Source of the DNA: an uncultured Aquimarina sp.
GTDB lineage: Bacteria > Bacteroidota > Bacteroidia > Flavobacteriales > Flavobacteriaceae
Assembly (NCBI GenBank): GCA_947498595.1
Contig: CANMKX010000012.1
Coordinates: 1 to 64,000 of the forward strand
Reading direction: 5' to 3'
Length of the DNA: 64,000 bases
Part shown: piece by piece, positions 43,266 to 53,468 of the stretch
Layout of the letters: each line of letters opens with the position of its first letter
Numbering within the stretch: position 1 is the stretch's first letter
Translations under genes and position numbers: made by a program
Notes under the pieces: model-generated
Seen by the model: only the letters and a program-made list of their open reading frames with translations
What the model was told of the DNA's origin: nothing
Databases searched by the model: none

Positions 43266-46109
43266 TTATTTAATTTCTAAGTCAGAACTTGATTTTTCTT
43301 TTCCTTGAGAAAATTCAATATTATATTTCCCCACTGGTAAGTAGTAATTCCCATCTGCTTTCTTTTCTATCTTTTCATCTGGAAATTCTTTTACTATAAC
43401 TTCTTTTTCTTTTGCTGTGAGGGTTAAATCATATTGCCAATAATTAAATCCTTTTATTGCAGCAATCTTTGATGTTTTTATAAGTTTACCTGATTTACTC
43501 AAAACACGAACTGTAACTTTTCCTTTTTGATTGGTATAATATCCAACTGTTATTTCTGGTTGAAATGGTTTTACCCATGTATTCCAAGAAGTTCCCCAAC
43601 GGTTTGACCATCTTACTTTATCTATCGCAAAACTTTGCAATCCTTTTTTTAGGTCTACCATTTGCAAAGGGGCTATATTGGCTTTATAAAGACTCCTTCC
43701 ATGCGTTCCTAATATCAAATCATTCGCTTCTGGTTGTAGTACTAAATCATGGATTGCGACATTAGGTAATCCTTTTTTAAATGGTTCCCAAGTTTCTCCT
43801 AAATCCAAAGACACATATACCCCATTATCTGTACCTATGTATAATATATTAGGATTTTTGGGATCTTCTTTTATCACATTAATTGCTCCTGTAGGAAGTG
43901 TATTTCCTATAGTCTTCCAAGTATTTCCATAATCATTACTCATATATACATATGGTGTAAAATCATCCCATCGATATCCATTAAGTGTAACATATACGCG
44001 TTCTTTTTTATATTGAGATGCTATAACTCTAGAAACCCATAAGTCTTGTGGTAATTTATTAGATATTTTTTTCCAGCTACCTCCGCCATTCTTCGTTATT
44101 TGAACAACACCATCATCACTTCCTGTATATAATAATCCGAATTGCTTAGGTGATTCTGATATTGCTGTTAAAGTTCCATACGCTACATTTCCTTTTTTTC
44201 CTCCATTCGTTAGATCTGGCGAAATAACAACCCAATCTTTACCTTGATTCATTGATCGCATCAATTTATTCCCTCCATAATACAAGATATCTTGATTATG
44301 TGGTGATAATAAAATAGGGGTTTGCCAATTAAATCTATAAGGAGCTTCTCCTAATTCGTGTTGTGGTTGAATATAGGTGCGTTTTCCTGTTTTTCTATCA
44401 ATCCTAAAATAGTTTCCGAATTGAAATCCTGTATAAATAATATTAGCATCACGATTATCTATCTGTATTTGCATTCCGTCTGCTCCTAACAGATTCTCGT
44501 AGGCATATTTCCCTGTGCTTTGCCATCTGGTTGATTCTTTATTTGTATGTGGTCCTACCCAAACTCCGTTATCTTGTAAACCTCCATAAACATTATAAGG
44601 TTTTTCATGATCTATATTTACATAATAAAATTGCCCTACACTTGGTTCGTTTGCTTTTACCCAGTGCGCACCTTTATCGTATGTTATATTAACTCCTCCA
44701 TCATTTCCGTTAATTAGATGTCCAGATTTATTTGGATTCACCCACAATGCTTGATGATCTGCATGTACATTTTCTTTACCTATAGATTCAAATGTTTGCC
44801 CACCATCCTCTGATTTTAAAATAGCTACTCCTAATAAATAAATTGTCTTTGGATTTTTAGTATCTACTCTTATTTCTCCAAAATAATACCCATAGCTAGA
44901 ATACAAATCGTTAATATAATCTTTATGTGTTTTTTTCCATGTTCTCCCTCCATCAATTGTTTTATAGACTTCTGCTCCTATTACTGGCGTATCATGAGTA
45001 ATTGCGTTTGTATTCTCTAAATATTTTACTAAGTCTGATGGTTTAATACTTTCGCTAGCTATTAATTGTTTTACATTTTCTGCTCTATATTTTTCTTGAA
45101 AACCATTTCGCTTCAAATACATATTTAAATCTTTAGCTTCTAATTCTAAAAATTCTTCTTTCGTTATTGTTTTAAATGTATCCTTTGTTAATCCTTCTAT
45201 TTTCTCTTTTTTTTCAGCTTGACGTCGAAATTGATTATCATGTAATATGTAAACTTCATTTTCGTTAACAGCTGCTAAACCTATTCTTCCTACTCCTTTT
45301 CCGATAGGTAATCCACTAGATTTTGTTGAGATTTTATTCCATGTTTTTCCTGCATCTGTACTTTTATAAATTCCTGAACCTTCTCCACTTCCTTCAAAAT
45401 GCCATGCTTTTCTGTCTCGTTGCCAAGATGCTGCATACATTATCTTGTAATTATTAGGTGCGTGTACTAATTCAATTATTCCTGTATCATTATTTATAAA
45501 TAATGTCTTTTCCCATGTCTTTCCTCCGTCTAATGTTTTATAAATTCCTCTTTCAGAATTTGAAGAGTACAAATGCCCTGCAACTCCTATAACAACTTCA
45601 TCTCCATTATCTGGATTGATCAAAATTTGCCCTATATGGTGAGAATCTGGTAATCCAACATGTTTCCATGTTTTACCTTGATCTGTAGATTTTAAAATAC
45701 CAATACCTGCATATGATGATCTAGAAGAATTATTTTCTCCAGTACCAACCCAAATTGTTCTTGTTTTCCAGTCTATAGCTATATCTCCTACATTTTGAGT
45801 TGGTGCATTATCTAATATCGGACTAAAACTAGTTCCGTTATTATTCGTATACCATACTCCCCCTGATGCGTATCCTACATAAAACTCTGTTGGATCATTA
45901 GGGTTTACATCAAGATCAACGACACGTCCGCTCATTACTGTAGGTCCTATATTAGTAAAAGGAACATTTTTTACAACAGAATTATTTGTCAGTATTTCTT
46001 TTTTCTGAATTCCTTCTTGTAATACGGCTGCATTTGTTGCCGGGGTTTGAGCATAAGCATTACATCCTATAGTAATGGATATTGCTAAAGCATACATTTG
46101 ATTTTTCAC
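43266..46109 (-). CDS. Exported BNR/VPS10-like beta-propeller protein
   Basis: 947 residues: signal peptide (ISITIGCNAYAQ), then a long array of Asp-box (BNR) repeats of the form S-x-D-x-G-x-T-W. I count at least nine, for example STDQGKTWKH, TLDGGKTWEK, STDAGKTWNK, TIDGGRTWKK, SNDYGNTWKT and SLDLGETWEP. The layout matches the two-propeller WD40/YVTN/BNR-like family related to sortilin and xyloglucanase folds. The catalytic residues of sialidases are not evident, so a binding or protein-interaction role is as likely as hydrolysis. No T9SS sorting tail. Confidence 0.85.
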   Translation of the reverse strand: MKNQMYALAISITIGCNAYAQTPATNAAVLQEGIQKKEILTNNSVVKNVPFTNIGPTVMSGRVVDLDVNPNDPTEFYVGYASGGVWYTNNNGTSFSPILDNAPTQNVGDIAIDWKTRTIWVGTGENNSSRSSYAGIGILKSTDQGKTWKHVGLPDSHHIGQILINPDNGDEVVIGVAGHLYSSNSERGIYKTLDGGKTWEKTLFINNDTGIIELVHAPNNYKIMYAASWQRDRKAWHFEGSGEGSGIYKSTDAGKTWNKISTKSSGLPIGKGVGRIGLAAVNENEVYILHDNQFRRQAEKKEKIEGLTKDTFKTITKEEFLELEAKDLNMYLKRNGFQEKYRAENVKQLIASESIKPSDLVKYLENTNAITHDTPVIGAEVYKTIDGGRTWKKTHKDYINDLYSSYGYYFGEIRVDTKNPKTIYLLGVAILKSEDGGQTFESIGKENVHADHQALWVNPNKSGHLINGNDGGVNITYDKGAHWVKANEPSVGQFYYVNIDHEKPYNVYGGLQDNGVWVGPHTNKESTRWQSTGKYAYENLLGADGMQIQIDNRDANIIYTGFQFGNYFRIDRKTGKRTYIQPQHELGEAPYRFNWQTPILLSPHNQDILYYGGNKLMRSMNQGKDWVVISPDLTNGGKKGNVAYGTLTAISESPKQFGLLYTGSDDGVVQITKNGGGSWKKISNKLPQDLWVSRVIASQYKKERVYVTLNGYRWDDFTPYVYMSNDYGNTWKTIGNTLPTGAINVIKEDPKNPNILYIGTDNGVYVSLDLGETWEPFKKGLPNVAIHDLVLQPEANDLILGTHGRSLYKANIAPLQMVDLKKGLQSFAIDKVRWSNRWGTSWNTWVKPFQPEITVGYYTNQKGKVTVRVLSKSGKLIKTSKIAAIKGFNYWQYDLTLTAKEKEVIVKEFPDEKIEKKADGNYYLPVGKYNIEFSQGKEKSSSDLEIK

Positions 46110-46325
46110 TGATTTTATTTTTTGGTTATTTTAAGTTTTCTAAATGTATTGAATGCTAATGCTTTCTCAAAAATTTTATTCCAAGTTTAACAGCTTAATT
46201 TACTCTATGTAATTTGCTTTTTTTTATAATGACGAGATAAACAAAATCATTTATATTATATTTTTCTTTTGGCTTATTATCTCAAAAAAACATTTTATTT
46301 TTGAGTTGCATTAAAAAAATTAAAC
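46110..46325. other. Divergent promoter region between the BNR protein and aminopeptidase P genes
   Basis: It contains TTTTG (46267-46271) and TATTTTTG (46296-46303), a plausible plus-strand promoter with a long 24-base spacer. Nothing else stands out. Confidence 0.45.
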
Positions 46326-47618
46326 ATGAAATATCAAGCGATAGATAATACACTCTTTATAAAAAACCGTGCTAAGTTTTCTGCACAAATGAAACCTAAA
46401 AGTATTGCTGTTTTTAATTCCAACGACATTTTTTCTACAGGAGCAGATGGTGCATTACCTTTTCACCAACATAGAGACATTTTTTATTTAAGTGGTGTAG
46501 ATCAAGAAGAAAGTATTTTATTGTTATTTCCAGATGCTATCAATCCTGCACATAAAGAAATAGTTTTTGTTAAGGAGACTAGTCCTCTTATTGCTATTTG
46601 GGAAGGTGCTAAACTAGATAAAGAGCAGGCTACTATTGTGTCTGGTATCAAAACTGTGTATTGGTTATCTGATTTTGATAAAGTTTTCTTTGATCTAATG
46701 ACCGAAGCTGAAACAGTATACTTTAATACTAATGAGCATTACCGCCAATCTGTTGAAATGGAAACTAGAGAGGATCGTTTTATTAAAAAAGTAAAAAATG
46801 ATTTTCCTGCTCATACATGGGCAAAAAGTAATCCAATTTTACAAGAAATAAGAGGAGTTAAAGAATTTATTGAAATAGACTTAATTCAACAAGCATGTAA
46901 TATTACTAATAAAGGGTTTCGTCGAGTTTTAGATTTTGTAAAACCTGGTGTTATGGAATACGAAATTGAAGCAGAATATATTCATGAATTTACTCGTAAT
47001 CGTTCTAAAGGGTTCGCTTATACTCCGATTATAGGATCTGGATATAGTGCTTGTGTTTTACATTATATTGAGAACAATCAAGAATGTAAAGCTGGAGATA
47101 TGTTATTAATGGATGTTGGTGCAGAATACGCTAATTATGCTAGTGATATGACACGTACAATACCAGTTTCTGGACGTTTTACAGATCGTCAAAGAGCAAT
47201 TTACAATGCTGTTAATCGTGTAAAAAATGAAGCTACAAAAATGTTAACTCCAGGAACTTTATGGGGTGAATATCATAAAGAAGTTGGTCATATTATGACT
47301 AATGAGTTACTTGGTTTAGGGTTAATTGATAAAGCTGATGTGCAAAATGAAGATCCTAATTGGCCTGCGTATAAAAAATATTTCATGCATGGTACTTCTC
47401 ATCATATGGGATTAGATGTACACGATTATGGAGCACTTAAAACTCCTATGAAGGCAAATATGGTATTTACTGTTGAACCTGGTATTTATATTCCTGAAGA
47501 AAACATGGGAATTCGTATTGAGGATGATGTTGTTATTCAAGAGCAAGGAGAGCCTATAAACCTTATGCGTGATATTCCTATCGAAGTTGAAGAAATTGAA
47601 GATTTAATGAATTCATAA
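46326..47618 (+). CDS. pepP: Xaa-Pro aminopeptidase (M24B, aminopeptidase P family)
   Basis: Removes N-terminal residues preceding proline. The pita-bread catalytic half has the metal ligands in order: DVGAEYANYASDMTRT (two Asp), HGTSHHMGLDVHD (His), VEPGIYIP (Glu) and GIRIEDDV (Glu). N-terminal AMP_N domain at about 1-150 (LPFHQHRDIFYLSGV). 430 residues, typical. Cytoplasmic, single gene. Confidence 0.93.
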   Translation: MKYQAIDNTLFIKNRAKFSAQMKPKSIAVFNSNDIFSTGADGALPFHQHRDIFYLSGVDQEESILLLFPDAINPAHKEIVFVKETSPLIAIWEGAKLDKEQATIVSGIKTVYWLSDFDKVFFDLMTEAETVYFNTNEHYRQSVEMETREDRFIKKVKNDFPAHTWAKSNPILQEIRGVKEFIEIDLIQQACNITNKGFRRVLDFVKPGVMEYEIEAEYIHEFTRNRSKGFAYTPIIGSGYSACVLHYIENNQECKAGDMLLMDVGAEYANYASDMTRTIPVSGRFTDRQRAIYNAVNRVKNEATKMLTPGTLWGEYHKEVGHIMTNELLGLGLIDKADVQNEDPNWPAYKKYFMHGTSHHMGLDVHDYGALKTPMKANMVFTVEPGIYIPEENMGIRIEDDVVIQEQGEPINLMRDIPIEVEEIEDLMNS

Positions 47619-47634
47619 ATCTTATTGATTATAT

Positions 47635-47664
47635 AAAAGCGAAGGATAAACACTTCGCTTTTAT
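47635..47664 (+). terminator. Terminator of the aminopeptidase P gene
   Basis: AAAAGCGAAG (47635-47644) pairs with CTTCGCTTTT (47653-47662); 8-base loop; T-rich tail. Confidence 0.8.
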
Positions 47665-47693
47665 TTATAATTTACAAAACAATCTACATTTAT

Positions 47694-48194
47694 ATGATAT
47701 CTACACCTCGTCTTACATTATCATTATTAACTCTAGAAGATATTAATGAGGTACTTATTATGTTTAAAGAGCCTAATACATTTAAATATATAAAACATAT
47801 GCTTGATGCTACTCCCGAAGAATGTCTAGCGTTTTTACATAAAAAAATCAGTAATATCAATTCTAAAAAAGGATATTTTTGGACAGCTAGAACTCTTGAC
47901 ACAAAAGAGTTAATTGGTACTTTTAATTTATCACCTATTCCTTCAGATCCTGAAAAACTTCAAATAGGATGGCAAATAAAAACAGTACATCGTGGACAAG
48001 GATATGCTTATGAATGTGCACAAGCGATCATGAAATATGCTATCAACACATTAAAGTTATCGATCGTTTATGGTGTTTACGAAGTCGAGAATATTGCTTC
48101 AGAAAAGTTATTCAATAAACTTAATTTTTCTTTTGTTGAGACTAAAACTCCTCCCAATAATGTTCCTATTAATATCTATAAGTACATCGTCTAA
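47694..48194 (+). CDS. GNAT family acetyltransferase (RimJ/RimL-like)
   Basis: 166 residues of the group that acetylates ribosomal-protein N-termini or small amines. TPRLTLSLLTLEDINEV at the start, then IGWQIKTVHRGQGYAYECAQ (acetyl-CoA loop) and NIASEKLFNKLNFSFVE are standard. Substrate unknown. It converges with brnQ, overlapping by 4 bases at the stops, so the two transcripts collide. Confidence 0.87.
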   Translation: MISTPRLTLSLLTLEDINEVLIMFKEPNTFKYIKHMLDATPEECLAFLHKKISNINSKKGYFWTARTLDTKELIGTFNLSPIPSDPEKLQIGWQIKTVHRGQGYAYECAQAIMKYAINTLKLSIVYGVYEVENIASEKLFNKLNFSFVETKTPPNNVPINIYKYIV

Positions 48195-49474
48195 TTTCTT
48201 TTTAAAAATAACTTCGGTATACTCATTAAAACAAATGTAGTTATCGCTGGTAATAACCACCCTAAACTAACATTTCCTAAAGGGATCATAGTTAATATCT
48301 CATCCATTAATGTAGTTTTTATATGTATCGATTTTAAAAAATCTGGAATACTAAAAAGGATGGTTACAAAAACTACAGTTTTAAAGACTTCTTTAGTTCC
48401 CCATTGTTCTGATAATAAATTCAGTATAATTAAAATAATGGTTATAGGATAAATAAACATTAATGCAGGAATAGCTACAATAATGATATCATGTACATCT
48501 AATTGTCCCATTAACACTCCTAGAATACATGCTACTATAGCTGTTACGATGTAAGCTACTTGAGATTCTTTGCAGATTCCTTTTATAAAATCTGCTGTTC
48601 CTGTTGTAATCCCTACTGCTGTGGTAAAACAGGCTAATCCTACTAAGACACTTAAAAACACATTTCCTATATTCCCTAATGTAGCGATGCTCAACGCTGA
48701 GAGTAAACCTGTACGACTTATTTCGGTCTCAAAAGTACTATTAAATAATGCTCCGTTATAAATCAAACCTGTATATACTATTAGAAGTCCTATACCAGCA
48801 ATTATTCCTGATTTTGCTATCAAAGATTTACTCTCTTCATAAGTATGCTTTCCATTAATACGCAATGATATAACGATCACTCCACCTATTACAACAGCAC
48901 CTATGGCATCAAATGTTTGGTATCCTTCTAGGAGTCCTTTGACTACAGGTATTTTTGTTAATGTAGACGAATTCATTGGAGCATGAGTCGTAAATATTCC
49001 TATCCCGATAATACTCAGGATTACTATAAAAATAATAGGGGTTAAAAATTTTCCTAAATAATTAATTATTTTAGATCGATTGAGAACAAAAAACAAAACC
49101 AATACAAAATAAATACTACTTGTTACTATAGAACTTGTCCCAAAAAAAGGAGCTATAGCCATTTCATGTGTAACAGCTGCCGTTCTTGGCGATGGTAATG
49201 TTATCGATATAGCATACACAATAAAACAATATATAATACTAAAAACAGGAGATACTTTTTTCCCGAAATCAAACATAGTTCCCTGAATACGAGCATGTGC
49301 TAAAATCCCTAATAACGGAAGTATTACGGCAGAGATAGCAAATCCAATAGTCACCCATAACCACATATCTCCTGCTTGTATACCTAAATTTGGTGGTAAA
49401 ATTAGATTCCCTGCACCAAAAAACATAGAAAACAATGCAAAACCAGTAATCAATGACTCTTTTGTAACTTTCAT
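48191..49474 (-). CDS. brnQ: Branched-chain amino acid transport system II carrier protein
   Basis: Na+-coupled importer of Leu, Ile and Val. 427 residues, about 12 membrane helices. The start FALFSMFFGAGNLILPPNLG is the family signature helix, and SITLPSPRTAAVTHEM and GTADFIKGICKE follow in the expected places. Single gene facing the acetyltransferase gene. Confidence 0.92.
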   Translation of the reverse strand: MKVTKESLITGFALFSMFFGAGNLILPPNLGIQAGDMWLWVTIGFAISAVILPLLGILAHARIQGTMFDFGKKVSPVFSIIYCFIVYAISITLPSPRTAAVTHEMAIAPFFGTSSIVTSSIYFVLVLFFVLNRSKIINYLGKFLTPIIFIVILSIIGIGIFTTHAPMNSSTLTKIPVVKGLLEGYQTFDAIGAVVIGGVIVISLRINGKHTYEESKSLIAKSGIIAGIGLLIVYTGLIYNGALFNSTFETEISRTGLLSALSIATLGNIGNVFLSVLVGLACFTTAVGITTGTADFIKGICKESQVAYIVTAIVACILGVLMGQLDVHDIIIVAIPALMFIYPITIILIILNLLSEQWGTKEVFKTVVFVTILFSIPDFLKSIHIKTTLMDEILTMIPLGNVSLGWLLPAITTFVLMSIPKLFLKRN

Positions 49475-49563
49475 AAATATTCTTTTTCTAATTCATAACA
49501 TAGCTTAAATCAAGCCATCAACTTCTCAAATATGCATTTATTTTTCAATCAAAAAAAATAAAC

Positions 49564-49593
49564 TTGTAGCTCTTATTTAAGAATATACCTTTG
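49564..49593 (+). promoter_or_regulatory. Bacteroidota-type promoter upstream of an alpha/beta hydrolase gene
   Basis: TTG (49564-49566), 19 bases, TACCTTTG (49586-49593). This is an exact consensus match. The leader to the start codon at 49688 would be about 88 bases, with no obvious structure seen. Confidence 0.7.
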
Positions 49594-49687
49594 CAGCATC
49601 ATTTTTAATTTCAATATATACCGTAAGAAAGTGTTTTCTTTTTAATAAATACGTTATATAACAATAAGATTTATAGTATACTTTTAA

Positions 49688-50464
49688 ATGACTTTAGAAT
49701 ATAAACAAGGTAACATCAATTACACCTCAACGGGTCAAGGACATCCTTTAGTTTTTTTGCATGGTTTTTTAGAAAACAGTACGATGTGGAATCAATTAAT
49801 TCCTTATTTCTCCAATAATTTTCAATGCATTACTATTGATCTTTTAGGACATGGAAAAACTTCAAATTTAGGATATATCCATACTATGGAGGATATGGCT
49901 ATTGCTGTTCATGCTACCATTAATCATTTACAGATACACAATTGTACATTCATTGGGCATTCTATGGGAGGTTATGTAGGGCTTGCTTTTCTTGATCTAT
50001 TCCCTAATATCGTATCAAGGCTTGCATTGCTAAATTCTACTTCAATGCCAGATAGTAAAGAACGAAAATTGAACAGAGATCGTGCTATTGCTGTGGTTAA
50101 AAAAAACCCAAATGCATATACGAGTATGGCTATTGCTAATCTTTTTGCTCCAGAGAATAGAGATCTTTTTTCTGATGAAATCTTATTCATTAAAGATCAA
50201 GCTGCACAAACATCATTACAAGGGATCATAGCAGCTTTAGAAGGAATGAAGATACGCAAAGATCGTTCTTCTATCTTAAAAACTTTTAATGGTACTAAAT
50301 TAATTATTGCAGGAGAAAAAGACCCTGTACTTTCTTTTGAACAACTTAAAAAAGAAGCCACTTTCACAAACTCTCCTATTCAAGTATTAAATGGAGGCCA
50401 TATGTCATATTTGGAAAACAAAACATCTGTAATAGATCTATTACACTCATTTTTAAACAAATAA
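49688..50464 (+). CDS. Alpha/beta fold hydrolase
   Basis: 258 residues. LVFLHGFLENSTMW (oxyanion HG), the nucleophile elbow IGHSMGGYVGL (Ser about 94), AGEKDPVLSF (Asp) and NGGHMSYLENK (His) give a complete triad. Similar to MenH/BioH-like or general carboxylesterase proteins, substrate unknown. No signal peptide. It is a single gene with a consensus promoter. Confidence 0.87.
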   Translation: MTLEYKQGNINYTSTGQGHPLVFLHGFLENSTMWNQLIPYFSNNFQCITIDLLGHGKTSNLGYIHTMEDMAIAVHATINHLQIHNCTFIGHSMGGYVGLAFLDLFPNIVSRLALLNSTSMPDSKERKLNRDRAIAVVKKNPNAYTSMAIANLFAPENRDLFSDEILFIKDQAAQTSLQGIIAALEGMKIRKDRSSILKTFNGTKLIIAGEKDPVLSFEQLKKEATFTNSPIQVLNGGHMSYLENKTSVIDLLHSFLNK

Positions 50465-50650
50465 GTTCCTAAAATCATAAACACGTAATTTTATCGACAA
50501 GAGGTCTAAAAATTAAGTTAAAAAACTCATTTTGCTGTTATCTAATTGTTAATATTAAGGTAATTCGTATGTTTTTCAGCCATTTACGTGGATTTTACAA
50601 AAAAAATCATTATTATTGTTTTGATAATGAACTTATAACCCCAATTAAGA
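50465..50650. other. Intergenic region
   Basis: No gene or strong hairpin seen. Confidence 0.4.
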
Positions 50651-50923
50651 ATGAAAAAGCATTCCCCCCACTCAACTTTTTCTATGTCTAAAATCTATTG
50701 TTCTGTTTTTGGTCATAATTACAAAATCTCTAAAAGAGTAACACATCACATTAATGAGTATACTTGTTCTCATTGTAAAGAACAAATCACTACAAATAGT
50801 AATGGAAAATTAGAAATACTAACTCCAAAACTTAAAGAAATTAATCAAGCCTTGGAGTTTGTACATGCTAAAAAGCAAGCTAAAAAAAGAAATCAAATTA
50901 CTCAATTTCAATCAGCATCTTAG
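50651..50923 (+). CDS. Small zinc-ribbon-like protein
   Basis: 90 residues (or 79 from ATG 50684). YCSVFGHNYKISK then EYTCSHCKEQIT gives C-x3-GH-x-Y ... C-x2-C, a probable single zinc site. Similar short proteins are common in flavobacteria, with some likeness to phage DUF1660 proteins. The C-terminus is Lys-rich and helical. It faces thiL, with the stops overlapping by 4 bases. Function unknown. Confidence 0.7.
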   Translation: MKKHSPHSTFSMSKIYCSVFGHNYKISKRVTHHINEYTCSHCKEQITTNSNGKLEILTPKLKEINQALEFVHAKKQAKKRNQITQFQSAS

Positions 50924-51972
50924 TTATTTTCTTTTATTGGGTTCCAACCTTGTGCTTGTAGTGCTATTTTTTCGTTTGCTCTAGTTATTAAAGCAGCCCC
51001 TTGTCCCTTATCAGTAATATGACCTATTATTGTTAAATTAGGATTTGCTTTAATTTTTGGATAATCGTCTTGTGGTATTGTGAATAATAATTCATAATCT
51101 TCACCTCCATTTAAAGCAACTGTAGTACTATTTAGATTAAACTCTTCGCAAGTAGCAATCACTGTTGGATCTAATGGGATTTTATTCTCATATAGGTGAG
51201 CTCCTACATTTGATCTGTCACATAGATGCATAATTTCAGAAGATAAACCATCACTAATATCAATCATACTTGTTGGTTTTACATCTAATGCTTTTAGCAA
51301 GCTTGAAATATCTTTACGTGCTTCAGGTTTTAATTGACGTTCTATTAAATAGCTGTATTGCTCTAAATCAGGTTGCGAATTTGGATTAACTTTATAGACT
51401 TCTTTTTCTCTTTCTAGAACTTGAAGTCCTAAATACGCAGCTCCTAAATCTCCTGTGACTACTAATAAATCATTCTCTTTTGCTCCATTACGGTAAACAA
51501 TATCCTCAGCTTTAGCTTGACCTACAGCTGTAATACTAATTAACAATCCTGTTGTAGAAGATGTAGTATCTCCCCCAACTAAATCAACTTTATAAATATC
51601 AGCTGCCGTTTTTATTCCTGCATATAATTCTTCTAAAGCTTCTAACGGAAATCTATTAGATACTGCTATAGAAACTGTTATTTGAGTAGCAGTCGCATTC
51701 ATCGCATATACATCTGATAAATTAACCATTACTGCCTTATATCCTAAATGTTTTAAAGGTACATACGACAAATCAAAATGTACACCTTCTACTAATAAAT
51801 CAGTAGTCAACAAGCATTTATTTTCTTCTAAATCTAATACCGCAGCATCATCTCCAATTGCATATTTTGTACTATTTTGAGTAACATTAAAATGTTTAGT
51901 AAGGTGATCTATTAATCCAAATTCTCCTAAATCAGACAATTGCGTTCTTGATGTGTTTTTATCTTCTAACAT
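50920..51972 (-). CDS. thiL: Thiamine-monophosphate kinase
   Basis: Phosphorylates thiamine monophosphate to the active diphosphate. About 350 residues from ATG 51972; a 10-residue extension to 52002 is not family-like. IGDDAAVLDLEENKCLLTTD (metal and ATP site), VNLSDVYAMNATATQ, VGGDTTSS and SMIDISDGLSSEI (second metal site), then NGGEDYELLFT are the expected ThiL blocks in order. Confidence 0.93.
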   Translation of the reverse strand: MLEDKNTSRTQLSDLGEFGLIDHLTKHFNVTQNSTKYAIGDDAAVLDLEENKCLLTTDLLVEGVHFDLSYVPLKHLGYKAVMVNLSDVYAMNATATQITVSIAVSNRFPLEALEELYAGIKTAADIYKVDLVGGDTTSSTTGLLISITAVGQAKAEDIVYRNGAKENDLLVVTGDLGAAYLGLQVLEREKEVYKVNPNSQPDLEQYSYLIERQLKPEARKDISSLLKALDVKPTSMIDISDGLSSEIMHLCDRSNVGAHLYENKIPLDPTVIATCEEFNLNSTTVALNGGEDYELLFTIPQDDYPKIKANPNLTIIGHITDKGQGAALITRANEKIALQAQGWNPIKENN

Positions 51973-52211
51973 AGATACAAAGGTAAAAATTCTATAAATC
52001 ATACCTATTATCTAATCTACGATTTAAATATACTCTTTTATTATTTTCATAATTTATTATATTGGTAGGGTAAGTGGTACTACTTAACGTTACATTTAAA
52101 GATAATTATTTTAAAAAAATCACTTTTAGTGTTAAAAAAATACAAATATCATAGCTACATTCTTTTAATCATCTCAAAAACAATATTTTTATAAAAAGCG
52201 GTTCTTTTAAC

Positions 52212-53441
52212 ATGAAATTATCATATAGTTCTATCTCGATCTACTTAATATTATGTTTATCAAGTTGTGATAGTGATCATAGTTTGAATAATGATATCGT
52301 TAATATATCACCCACCACAAATGCTCCTTGCGTAAATGGTTTTGCTGGAATATATCCATGTCATAATTTTGATCTAATTTCACATATTTCATTATCTCAA
52401 ATGAATGCTAATATGGCTAGCGATATTTGGGGTTGGACAGATCCTACTACTAATAGCGAATATGCGTTAATAGGTCTTGATAACGGTACTGCTTTTATTG
52501 ATATTTCTAATCCATCATCTCCTGTATATTTAGGCAAATTAAATACTGCTTCTGTAAACAGTCCATTAAGAGATATTAAAGTATATCAAAATCATGCTTT
52601 TATTGTTAGCGAAGCTCCTAATCATGGTATGCAAGTTTTTGATTTAACCAAATTAAGAGATATAATTAATCCTCCTCAATTATTCATTGAAGATGCTCAT
52701 TATAATGGTTTTGGAAATGCTCATAATATTATTATCAATGAAAATTCGGGATACGCATATGCAGTAGGTACCGAAACGTTTCAGGGAGGCCCACATTTTA
52801 TTAACATTCAAAATCCTACAAACCCAATAGCTGCTGGTGGATTTATTTCAAATGGAAATGATCCTTATAGTCATGATGCCCAAATTGTTACTTATAATGG
52901 TCCTGATAGTGATTATACAGGTAGGGAAATTTTAATTGGTAGTAATCAAATTGAGGTGGTTATTGCAGATATTACTGATAAAAGTAACCCTGTAACTATA
53001 TCAACTATTAATTACAGTAACGTAGGATACACACATCAAGGTTGGTTTACCAAAGACATGAAATATTTCTTATTAGGAGATGAATTAGACGAACAAACTA
53101 TCGGTTTCAATACAAGAACAATTATATTTGATTTTCAAGATCTAGATAATCCTGTATTTCATACAAATTATATGGGAGTTACATCTGCTACAGATCATAA
53201 TGGTTATATTGTGGATGATATTTATTATTTAGCAAATTATCGCGCTGGAATTAGAGCTATTGACATCTCTAATATCGAAGATAGTAATTTAATTGAAATA
53301 GGTTATTTTGATACTTTCCCATCTAATAATAATGTTGGTTTTGATGGAGCATGGAGTATATACCCTTATTTTCAAAGTAAAAACATAATAGTCAGTGACA
53401 TTAATAGTGGATTTTTTTTAATTAATAATCCAAGTAATTAA
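52212..53441 (+). CDS. Choice-of-anchor B family protein, lipoprotein form
   Basis: 409 residues with lipobox CLSSC near residue 19, so it is lipid-anchored at the cell envelope. The body is a beta-propeller-like array related to LVIVD repeats: GLDNGTAFIDISNPSSPVYL, HGMQVFDLTKLRD and ATDHNGYIVDDIYYLANYR. This is the anchor-B family, named because members use different attachment signals. It is a close paralogue of the next gene (blocks such as NDYTGREILIGSN-like and HQGWFTKDMKYF are shared), but it lacks the T9SS tail. First gene of a five-gene exported-protein operon. Confidence 0.85.
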   Translation: MKLSYSSISIYLILCLSSCDSDHSLNNDIVNISPTTNAPCVNGFAGIYPCHNFDLISHISLSQMNANMASDIWGWTDPTTNSEYALIGLDNGTAFIDISNPSSPVYLGKLNTASVNSPLRDIKVYQNHAFIVSEAPNHGMQVFDLTKLRDIINPPQLFIEDAHYNGFGNAHNIIINENSGYAYAVGTETFQGGPHFINIQNPTNPIAAGGFISNGNDPYSHDAQIVTYNGPDSDYTGREILIGSNQIEVVIADITDKSNPVTISTINYSNVGYTHQGWFTKDMKYFLLGDELDEQTIGFNTRTIIFDFQDLDNPVFHTNYMGVTSATDHNGYIVDDIYYLANYRAGIRAIDISNIEDSNLIEIGYFDTFPSNNNVGFDGAWSIYPYFQSKNIIVSDINSGFFLINNPSN

Positions 53442-53468
53442 TTCTTAAAATCATAAAAAACTCAACAA

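Noticed and set aside
43266..46109. Sialidase
   Set aside because: Asp boxes are present, but the Arg triad and Tyr/Glu nucleophile pattern are not visible, and the arrangement fits BNR/VPS10-like repeat proteins better.
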